A DNA stretch of 64,000 bases from Epiperipatus broadwayi (Eukaryota > Onychophora > Udeonychophora > Euonychophora > Peripatidae): contig JAQFVV010013090.1 of the NCBI GenBank assembly GCA_028023455.1, forward strand, positions 206,173 to 270,172. Reading direction: 5' to 3'. Positions within the stretch are counted from its first letter, which is position 1. Every line of letters begins with the position of its first letter. This document shows positions 55,665-64,000 of the stretch, in pieces. The translations under genes were made by a program, and so were the position numbers. The notes under the pieces are model-generated. The model did not search any database. It was not told where the DNA came from and saw only the letters and a list, made by a program, of their open reading frames with translations.

Positions 55665-56220
55665 AGTATAGGGGATTTGAACTTAGATTTTCAAGCACCC
55701 TTCAACTATCCAGTCTATCTCATACAACTGATACACATATGTAGAAAAGATAAATAATCACCAATATACATATTTCGTGCTAAACCAACACTCATCAATT
55801 GGTCCACATTATTATCACCCACCCATATCCCTCATATGTATTTAAATGAATAAGATCCTATACATGAGGGGTCAGAGTGATTTCAGGTCAAGATGGACAT
55901 GGCAATAATGTTGGCATCAGCATGGAATTTGGGCTTTCCGTCATCAGATTTTCAAAGATATCGATGGCTGAAAAGTTGGAGTAGATTGAAGTCTGTCCAT
56001 TAAAGTGTGAAGATTTGCTATCTTAATATAAACTGAGCATTGATTATATATGTGTGTGGGAGATGATAATCTGGACCAACAGATGAGTGCTGGTTTAGCA
56101 TGAAATACGTGTGTTGATGATTATTTATCTTTTCTACATGTGTGTGGTCATGTGTATCAGTTGTATGAGATAGTGTGGATAATTGAAGGGTATTTGAAAG
56201 TCTGAGTTCAAATACCCTAT
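55665..56220. mobile_element. Family B composite foldback, second copy
   Basis: The left arm (GGGGATTTGAACTTAGATTT..., CATACAACTGATACACAT, CACTCATCAATTGGTCC) is inverted in the right arm at about 56060-56215 (GGACCAACAGATGAGTGC, GGTCATGTGTATCAGTTG, AGTCTGAGTTCAAATACCC). Between them only the right half of the inverted core seen at 47.2 kb is present (TTTGGGCTTTCCGTCATCAG, AGTCTGTCCATTAAAGTG). Confidence 0.7.
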
Positions 56221-57003
56221 ATTTACAATTAAGTTCTATTAATAAAGTAATACAAACCTATTAATTAAAATTTATTAATAATATTTCAATATCAACCTGA
56301 CTGGATGTTAAAATTGGAATACACAATTTAAATAATTCATTTGAAAATTTATAACATATATATTAGATAGGTAATAATTTATATCCGGATTAATTCACAA
56401 AATAACTCATTATTATATACTAAAATTTATAATAGTGTTAAAAGATGAATAAAATTAGATGATCTTATATAAAGTTTGTATCAATAATTTATATATTAGC
56501 TTTTATATTTGAATAAATACCAATTGATATCCATGAAACCAACCTTAATAATTACAGAATTGTAATAAAGTAATAAAATCTATATTATTTTGCTAATTAA
56601 ATTTTAAATGTTCGTGATTGCATAAAAATTTGAATTATTAATATTATATCATGTAGCTACCACATCAAATAAGATTGTTGATTCAAGTTTAATAAACAAA
56701 CAATAATTTTATTTACAAAATAAATAATAAGACATTAACTAATATGTCTTAATAGTTTGAATCAGTTTATTGTAAAACGTTCTATAGATTGCACCTTTTT
56801 TTTTTAAAACCACAAAGAAACTATTTATTTATTTGTTGTCTTCAATAGACAATATGTATATATAAAACATACAAGTTATTAAACAAAATTTATCATAATT
56901 GTTTAATTATTTAAATTTTAAATTTTGAGTTAGCCATTAAACTTTTCTTTTTGGTTAATTATATATCTATATGTCCACCTACACCCCATATATATATTAA
57001 ATT
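56221..57003. other. AT-rich non-coding DNA
   Basis: No exon, RNA gene or repeat family recognised up to the left target duplication of RTE copy 2. Confidence 0.45.
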
Positions 57004-57018
57004 ACTTTTAAAATTACA
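57004..57018. repeat. Left target-site duplication of RTE copy 2
   Basis: ACTTTTAAAATTACA here is repeated without mismatch at 59267-59281, immediately after the GAT-rich tail of the element. Confidence 0.9.
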
Positions 57019-57084
57019 GTTGATATTCCTTATCTTCAGAAACATTCTAATGAATTTAAATTAGAACTTACAAATAGGTTTCAA

Positions 57085-58462
57085 GTGTTAGGAGATTTTG
57101 AACATGATACAGATTTGAATGAAATTAATATGAAAATAACTGATACACTTTTGAAAACTGCAACAAACATAGCTGGTAGAAAAAAGCAGCAATTGACTAA
57201 TAAAATTTCTACTGAGACTAGAGAATTTATGAAGAAAAGAAGGAATATGAAGATATACAAAAATGATGTATTAAAAAGAATTGAATATCTCGAATTTTGT
57301 AAAATGGTACGGAAAAGAGTTGAAAATGATATAAGAAAGTATAACTGTGAAATAGCAAGGAAAGCTGTAGAAGAAAATAAAAGTCTCAAAAATGTTAAAC
57401 AACATTTTGGTGTTGGTAGGAAATTTATGCACATAGAGAGCGTACCAATAGCTCTAACAAGCTCGTAAATTAACAAGTGCGGTTATGAGAAATATTTAAA
57501 TATTTCTCTACCTTTAATTGGTGTTAGTATTGGTGTTATGATTTTGTAATTACAAGCTCATAAAAGTAATGTCATGTTATATATGACTTGCTTTATTAAT
57601 TATTAGGAAATTTATATCTGCAATAAGAAAAAAAGACGGAATTATTACTAAAAAGAGAGATGACATCATGAAATTGGTAGAAGATTTTTATCAAGAATTA
57701 TATAGTAATAAAGAACAAGTACCTCCTATATCTATTACATCTTCCGAATTGCCCAGAATTTTAAATGAAGAAGTGAGACATGCAATTAAGTGTATGAAGA
57801 AAGGAAAGGCTCCAGGAAATGATGGAATTATAATTGATATATTAAAAGAAGCAGGTGAAGAAATAGAAATAATTTTAGCAAAGTTATATACCAAATGTCT
57901 AAATGATAAAGATGTACCGGAAGATTGGAAGAATGCAGTAATAATATTAATATTTAAAAAAGATGATAAAGAAGATATTAGAAATTACAGACCTATCAGC
58001 CTTTTATCAGTTTTATATAAAAATTTTACCAAAATAATTACGACTCGTCTACAGAGAACTTTGGATTTCCACCAACCAAGAGAACAAGCTGGATTTAAAA
58101 GTGGTTTTAGTACAATAGATCATATCCAGGTATTGAGAGAAGTCATAGAAAGGACAAACGAATATGAGTTGTCATTATGTTTTGGATTTGTAGATTATGA
58201 AAAGGCATTCGATTCTATACACATTTCTTCAGTGATTAAAGCATTGGATCATCAAGGTATAGATCCAGAATATTATCATATTTTAAAGAATATTTATAAA
58301 AATGCAACAGCAACAATTAGATTACATAATGATACTGGAAAAATCAACATTGAGAAAGGTGTAAGACAAGGTGACTCCATATCTCCAAAACTCTTTACAG
58401 CAGTGCTGCAAGAAGTATTTTGTGGATTAAAATGGGAAACTAAAGGAGTGAAAGTAATCTAG
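57085..58462 (+). pseudogene. RTE copy 2 reverse transcriptase, N-terminal and core blocks
   Basis: The linker (RKKQQLTNKISTETREFMKK) is open to 57428, where the 175-bp insert breaks it. The RT frame resumes at 57668 with KAPGNDGIIID, WKNAVIILIFKKDDK, NYRPISLLSVLYKNFTKI, EQAGFKSGFSTIDHIQVL, FVDYEKAFDSIH and an intact RQGDSISPKLFTAVL. It stops at a TAG near 58460, where four codons equivalent to NGYY in copy 1 are altered. All recognisable RT blocks up to RQGD are conserved, more so than in copy 1, which carries a stop in that block. Confidence 0.9.
57429..57603. mobile_element. 175-bp insertion in RTE copy 2 with a 12-bp duplication
   Basis: TAGGAAATTTAT at 57417-57428 is repeated at 57604-57615. 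The sequence between them is absent from copy 1, which reads straight through GGTAGGAAATTTATATCTGC. The insert contains a perfect 22-bp palindrome centred on ATATTTAAATAT, the phrases TTGGTGTTAG and TTGGTGTTAT, and AACAAGCTCGTAAATTA facing TAATTACAAGCTCATAA. No poly-A tail is seen. It is a SINE-like or MITE-like unit of unknown family, younger than the RTE insertion. Confidence 0.8.
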
Positions 58463-59249
58463 AGTATTTAAATCATTTAGATTTCGCAGATGATGTAGTT
58501 GTTTTTGCAAATAATGCTTCAGAGCTGCAGGAAATGTTGCAGGAGTTAGCAGATGAAAGTAGAAAAGTAGGACTAAAGATAAATGTTAAAAAGTCTAAAG
58601 TAATGTTTAATCGATTTGCTCAAAATATGAAAATAAAGATTGATTATGAAGAATTAGAAGAAGTTAACAGTTACAAATACCTTGGTCAGATTATTAATAC
58701 AGATGGAAACATAATGGAGGAAATTAATCATAGAATTAAACTTGGTTGGAGTGCTTTTGGTAGAAATAACTTGATACTAAAAGGAAATATGCCTATGTGT
58801 TTGAAAAGGATGGTTTTTAACAAATGTGTTTTACCAGTTCTTACTTATGGATCTGAGACTTGGACACTTAATAGAAGAGCAATACAGAGACTTCAGACCA
58901 CTCAAAGGAGTATGGAGAGATGTATGTTGGGAGTAACAAGAAGAGATTGAAAACGCAATGTATGGGTAAGACAACAAATTGGTGTGTACTGACCCTTATT
59001 GAAAAAATTAAAAGATTGAAATGGAGTTGGGCTGGACATATTGCTAGAAGAGATGATAATAGATGGACAATTGAAAATTTAAACTGGATTCCAAGAGATT
59101 GTAAAAGACCCAGAAAGAGACCACATGTGAGATGGATGGATGAAATAAGAAAATGTGCAGGGGTGTTGTGGAGAAGAGAAGCTAAAGATCGGAGAAGATG
59201 GATTAAACTTGGAGAGAACTTCATCCTGCAGTGGATTGATAATGGTTGA
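58463..59249 (+). pseudogene. RTE copy 2 FADD box and C-terminal region
   Basis: HLDFADDVVVFANNASELQE keeps the catalytic FADD motif. It is followed by VGLKINVKKSKVMFNRFAQN, NSYKYLGQIINTDGN, MPMCLKRMVFNKCVLPVL and TYGSETWTLNRRAIQRLQ. The open frame 58534-58950 ends at TGA in the context RRD-stop-KRNVWVRQQ. After one more frame change, 58920-59249 carries SWAGHIARRDDNRWTIEN and RPHVRWMDEIRKCAG to ILQWIDNG. The TGA is at the same place in all three copies. Confidence 0.85.
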
Positions 59250-59266
59250 TGATAATGATGATGATG

Positions 59267-59281
59267 ACTTTTAAAATTACA
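59267..59281. repeat. Right target-site duplication of RTE copy 2
   Basis: ACTTTTAAAATTACA, identical to 57004-57018. Confidence 0.9.
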
Positions 59282-59454
59282 ACAATAATACAAATAATAA
59301 TTATATACATAAAGCATACAACCTGTTTTATCAAATAGGGTAAGATAATCAGTGTTTGTACACAAAGAATTCCACAATCTTTAAGTTACTTTATATTAAG
59401 TTCATGCAGAGAAAATCCAAGAAGAAAATTCATGATATGATATTTTCAGAGATA

Positions 59455-59690
59455 CAACAATATTGGCATCAGCATGGGGTTTGGGCTTTCCATCATCAGA
59501 TTTTCAATGGTATGGATGGCTGAAGATTGGAGGTTGAAGTAGATTGAAGTTTGTCCATTAAATTTTTACAATATTGACATCAGCATGGGGTTGTGATCAT
59601 GTGTATCAGTAATATGAGATAGTGTGGATAGTTGTAAGGTGCTTAAAGTCTGAGTTCTAATCCCCTATATTTACAATTAGTTGCCAGGTA
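59455..59690 (+). mobile_element. Family B foldback remnant
   Basis: TTGGCATCAGCATGGGGTTT, GGCTTTCCATCATCAGATTT and TGAAGTTTGTCCATTAAA match the core at 55.9 kb. After a duplicated TGACATCAGCATGGGGTT the sequence jumps into the SINE end (GATCATGTGTATCAGTAATA, GTCTGAGTTCTAATCCCC). It is internally deleted. Confidence 0.65.
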
Positions 59691-60557
59691 TATGAAGAGT
59701 GCATGAATTTCAAATATTTCAGAGATACAGTAATTCCCAAGAGTTTGTTTTTTTAAAATATCCTAAATTTATTTAACAAATAATCCTTAATGGTTCATAG
59801 CAATATTTCCATTGTATTTGATGTTGAATAATAAGTATTATTTTATCCTTTAAAATGTTTAAATGGTTGCTTATCAAATTCAAAATAATTACCCATTTGG
59901 GTTATAATCCTTTACAGATTATTTATTCCTTGGCACACAAATAAATGCACATATATATGTTAATTCACATGGTTAAAACTTTATCAGCATTTTATAAACT
60001 TTTCTTCTAGAACACTCCTAAACAAATTCCATTTCTTAGTTGTTAAAATAGATACCTCTCAAAAGACTAAATTTGACCTTTGGAGTAAAATGTTAATCCA
60101 CTGCTTAGCTTTCCATTATGTTAATTATATAAAACATTTAATATATATATTCATTTTAAAATTTATTTACTGCAAAAAATGCTGTATCTGAACTGACATG
60201 ATATAAATATACAGAGAAAATAAGTATCTAAACTTAAAATCAGGGTTTTTTATATCATTTTTCTATTGATGTAACATTTAGGTCATTGATATAGAAACAG
60301 TTGCTAATGTCCCACCTCAAAATTGATTCTTTTTATTTATTTAGTGATTATTACACTTTAATTAGAATTTTTATTTTCTTTTATAAACACAACAGCATTC
60401 TTAACCAAAATATTTTCTTTTAAATTTAAAAAAAAAAAAGAAAAATATTTTAAAATAGTAATAAATGATACAATAATTTTAATCTCTTTTTAAAAATTAC
60501 AAATCCAAGAATAAAAATACATTTGTTTGTTTAACAAAAAGATTATTACAAATAATA
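59691..60557. other. AT-rich non-coding DNA
   Basis: No exon, RNA gene or repeat recognised; A/T homopolymers at about 60428-60440. Confidence 0.45.
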
Positions 60558-60559
60558 TA

Positions 60560-61893
60560 TACCTGGGTCTCATTTTACGCGATAGATAGGTTCTTCAGAT
60601 GCTGCAAAAAAAAATCACACAAAAATAGACGTAACTTACCTTGAAAAAGGGGGGATATGGACTGTGATTTTTCAAAAATCGCATAAAAGCAAAGCACCAA
60701 TGTAAAATTACTTTAAAATTCGTGCAAAAAAAAAATAAGGAAATAAAATATGACTAATAAAAAATTTCAAATTTGAAAAAAATTGATACAAGACAAACTT
60801 TTTTTAACTATAATATTTAATTTTATTCAAAACAAAATTTTTATACGTTTTAATTATTATCGCTATTTGCCAATAAACAGGTTCGTTTGCAAACTGGTAA
60901 AAAATCAGATTCTTCACAAGAGGAAATACAACTAGTGCCAACTTCACTCTCATGTTTTGTTAATGGTTTTCTGGTGACAATGTAATTAGTAATTAATCTT
61001 TGAGACTATGATTTTATTAATTGTTTATGAAGCTCGTGATATCCAGACATACTGTACAACCATTTAGCTCTCATTGGAATTTAAGAGCACGTTCGTGATT
61101 AGTGTCATTAATAAGAAAATAATTTGCCAACTGATTAGAAAGTTGAAGACCTTCTTGAATCATTTTTGCAGTGAAAGGAACAGTTTCCACTTCTGTTTCA
61201 TTATCTTTTTCTACACTGCTGGGAAAAAATTAATTAAAACTAACAACTAAAAATTAAATTCTTATTTTTGTCTTTAATTTTTTAATTTTCAATTCCATTT
61301 AAAAGTCAAATTTCATTTCACATCACATTAATTTCAGGTCGCCTTAAGTAATTTTTAAATTGTTAATTACAATTAAAAATCAGATTTTAATTTTTAATTG
61401 TCAAATTTAATTGTGCCCATTGCTATTACTCACCTTTTAAAAATAAACTTGCGGACACTAAATGATTAATAATTGATTACGTTCTTTTTTAAAAAGCAAA
61501 AACAGAATGTGATTTAAAATGCAAAATTAACATGCACAATGTTTGAACAAATTTACATTATAATCTTGTAAAATTTAATGAGTGTATACATAAAATGTGG
61601 AAATCATGATTTTAATTTCATTATTGCATAAAATCTTACTATTATAAAGCACTGAAAATATTGAAATTATTAAGATGAAAGTCGAATTCCAATAATATGC
61701 TATTACTTTAAATATGATGTAAGTGTGCAAAATTTATTATTTAAAGTAATAGCACATTATCAGAGTTTGACTTCTGATCTAATACAGTGTTAACGCATAA
61801 AAGAAAACCGCATACAAAAATATTAAGAAGAAACATGAATTGCGTAACTTCAAAATCGCGTTAAATAAATCCATGTAAAACGAGCCCCAGGTG
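60560..61893 (-). mobile_element. Tigger/pogo-like DNA transposon relic
   Basis: TACCTGGGTCTCATTTTACG at 60560 is matched in reverse complement by the right end (CACCTGGGGCTCGTTTTAC read on the minus strand). TA dinucleotides lie outside both ends (60558-60559 and 61894-61895), the target duplication of the Tc1/mariner superfamily. The TIR phrase with CTCGTTTTAC recalls Tigger-type ends. The interior holds one transposase trace on the minus strand and is otherwise deleted or decayed. A smaller inverted repeat at about 61680-61772 (AATAATATGCTATTACTTTA) may be a nested MITE. Confidence 0.7.
61074..61223 (-). pseudogene. Transposase C-terminal remnant of the Tigger-like element
   Basis: The minus strand reads VEKDNETEVETVPFTAKMIQ, then EGLQLSNQLANYF, LINDTNHERALKFQ and a stop; a frame change picks up ELNGCTVCL. 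A helix with L-x-x-Q-L-x-x-Y-F, then D-x-N-x-E-R-x-x-K-F-x-R-E-L resembles the region after the DDE domain in Tigger/pogo proteins. The match is by pattern memory only, but it agrees with the terminal repeats and TA target. The catalytic DDE part is not seen. Confidence 0.5.
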
Positions 61894-61895
61894 TA

Positions 61896-64000
61896 TCTTT
61901 AATAATAATAACTTTTAAAAATATATGTGGTTTTAAATTTACACAACAATCTAAATACACATGCACATATATAATCATACATATAAATATAATTTGTTAT
62001 TTACTTATCAAAACCTATCATTGTTAAAATATGCAATAAACAAACATTAATGTAAAGTCTATTAAAATATGTCTTTAAATGTATGAATAATTTTATAGTA
62101 AGACATTAAGGTCAATGCAGTAAATTATTTTATCATATTACTTTAAACAATAAAAGAAAAATAAATCATGAATTATTGCTTTGTATTTGGGTGTATCTAC
62201 AGTAATTCCAAAATTAGAAAAACATTACTTGATGATTTCAAACAGTTGATAACACATAAACTCATGATAATTTTTTTAATATGACAATGCCTATTTTAAA
62301 TCTAATCACAGATGATACTATACATATTGTAACAGAAACACGATGATCGAAAGCTTAACTTCCCTTTTATTTATATATAATGGGGAATTCTTAAAATTCA
62401 AGATTGTCCATTTTCCGCTACTGCAAGCAGAGAGAACATACGGACATAAATGAGTCTATATCTGCACTTGACTGAACCTGTAACTATACGGATATAGCCC
62501 CAGGTTATCTTTCCCGGTCAACTATCTCTCCACTGCTGTAAGATTTACCAGAGTTACAGCGCTTGAATATTTATAAATTTTAATGGGATCAAAATACTGC
62601 ACCACTAGCTTCACATGTTAATTCAGTACTCAAAATGAGTAATAATTATTTTCCCAAACCCTAAGACTATATTACTTTTTGGAGTGGTGAAGAACGAGAC
62701 AAAACAGATTTAAATCAATAAAAGATATTTAATACAATAAATTAAACAATAAAAGAAATACTTTAAATCATTTACACATAATAAAAAAGAAACATATTAT
62801 ATGCTATAATGCTACGAGTAAAACAAAATAAAAAATCTTATAAATGATTGGACATTTATAATCATCATTCCGTGTATATATAAAAAAGTTAAAGAATGTC
62901 TTTATCCTTTAAAGTAAGAATTGGGCCATTGTCTAAATTAAAGGTATGTGCACAGGGAATATAAAATGTAGTATACATATTTACCTAGATTATTAAGTCT
63001 CTGAATTAATTTGAAGTCATGCTGACCACCATGTGGAATTTCTCCACTTCTTTAGCAGGGAACGGTCACTCTTAGATTAGATTTTGGTTGTGGGAACTCT
63101 TCCACATTTAGGACATCAAGGACCAGGAAAAATGAACACTCCGGCAGGTGCTACATCAGCAGTTGTTACATCTAGACGGAAACCATTAGAGCACTGTGAG
63201 TCTGGATTAGCAAGCGATCACGATGGCCCTTAGCCAGCCATTCTTGATGAGTCACTGATGTTAGAAATCATATCTTGTTAATTATGGCTGCTTATTATCA
63301 GAGCAGTGTTTCCACCAATGTCTCTACAAAAAGTCCTCAACTCTACTCTTTTTTAATTAGAAAATTCCACAGTCCTTTATTCTTTTGATCCTTTGTTTTT
63401 AGCTTTTATTCACACCTTTCCTTTTCTGAATGTGCCTTTGGTCATTTATATAGATTTGCCATTACATAATTTCGTAGCACTATGTACATTTATTTATTTA
63501 TTTTTTTTTCTTTTAATTAAACAGATTTTTTAATAAAATATTTTTTTTTTTTTATTTTGACAAGCATTAATTTTTGCTGTCTTTATCATACTTCATATAT
63601 ACTCCATACACGCATTTTATTTTATCATCAAATGTGTAATTTTATGACCCAGATCCTTATCTTTTGGTCATGTTTTAAATTTCTATTTTATTCTGACTTA
63701 AACCCTTTAAACTTTACCTTTTCTTCAAAATCATATTTTAGTTTGTCTTTCATTTATATTTCTTTATCACTATTAATTTTCTAATGTACAATTTCAATAT
63801 TTCTAACTTTACTTATTTTTCATCTCACAAAATCTTGACTTTGGGGGATAAAAGATAAGAATCTTTTTGATTCTAATTCCCTCTCTTTTCTTAATTACAA
63901 CATTTCTTTGTTTATAATTTTTTTTTAAACTCACTTTTTTAGTATTCCAAACACACTATTTAATATTCTTTAAATGTTAAATATCTATATGTGTGATCGC
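61896..64000. other. Unassigned DNA at the right edge
   Basis: Two patches are more GC-rich than the background: about 62395-62560 and 63000-63300. On the minus strand at about 63350-63285 FCRDIGGNTALIISSHN recalls half an ankyrin repeat, too short to call. The Phe/Leu/Ser-rich open frame at 63557-63784 looks like chance translation of pyrimidine-rich DNA. Confidence 0.35.

Larger units (their letters stand above)
57019..59266 (+). mobile_element. RTE-type retrotransposon, copy 2, 5'-truncated, with 15-bp TSD
   Basis: The element starts at GTTGATATTCC, homologous to 34418 in copy 1 just after the endonuclease, and runs through RT and C-terminal regions to GGTTGATGATAATGATGATG. Perfect 15-bp duplications flank it. 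5' truncation, a simple-repeat tail and a target duplication are the marks of target-primed reverse transcription. A 175-bp insert and a few stops interrupt the ORF. Confidence 0.95.

Noticed and set aside
62338-63170. LTR with TGTAACA/TGTTACA ends
   Set aside because: The 7-bp inverted ends can occur by chance; there is no second copy, no target duplication and no PPT or PBS.
63285-63350. Ankyrin-repeat exon on the minus strand
   Set aside because: Only about 17 residues resemble the motif (GGNTALIISSHN), a stop follows at once and no splice site frames it.

Overview
This window is AT-rich eukaryotic DNA (well over two thirds A+T by eye) from an animal, most likely an invertebrate. The evidence is the mobile-element fauna: RTE-type and CR1/L2-type non-LTR retrotransposons, two Penelope-like families with GIY-YIG endonuclease, a Tigger/pogo-type DNA transposon, an LTR element, tRNA-derived SINEs and many foldback MITEs. 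Almost all coding sequence belongs to mobile elements, and most of it is broken. The species cannot be named from the sequence. There are no rRNA genes, CRISPR arrays, operons or other prokaryotic features.

Layout. 1-14 kb: non-coding DNA with palindromic MITEs (family P, family T and single elements), tRNA-related SINEs (family A) and two short exon-like stretches on the minus strand (4.2 and 6.6 kb). 14.85-19.8 kb: one long decayed CR1/L2-like retrotransposon on the minus strand; its ORF1 has a PHD-like zinc finger, coiled coil and SGNH esterase, and its ORF2 has endonuclease, RT and a terminal zinc knuckle. 19.8-22 kb: a large foldback, family P, family T and a SINE. 22.06-26.98 kb: a non-autonomous LTR retrotransposon on the minus strand with 1.5-kb LTRs, a PPT, a candidate PBS and a gag remnant; a 19-nt match to an Illumina adapter lies inside the gag remnant. 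27-33.5 kb: mostly unassigned, with two degraded gene-like patches. 33.6-36.4 kb: RTE copy 1. 36.5-45.2 kb: a foldback element, Penelope fragments including a head-to-head inverted pair, and a possible solo LTR. 46.67-46.91 kb: the best host-gene exon, 82 codons with clean splice sites on the minus strand. 47-54.3 kb: foldbacks, a SINE, RTE copy 3, a long-TIR element and a second CR1-like 3' fragment. 54.95-55.37 kb: a two-HMG-box reading frame with one frameshift. 57.0-59.3 kb: RTE copy 2, a 5'-truncated insertion bounded by a perfect 15-bp target-site duplication. 60.56-61.89 kb: a Tigger-like relic. 62-64 kb: unassigned.

The window is best read as intronic or intergenic DNA built up by nested transposition. 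The CR1/L2-like and RTE elements encode target-primed reverse transcription machinery that could also mobilise SINEs. The MITEs, foldbacks and deleted LTR element encode no complete mobility protein of their own. The two LTRs differ mainly by 1-4 base indels, and an adapter match is present. Both suggest residual assembly error, so some frameshifts here, including the one in the HMG-box gene, may not be biological.
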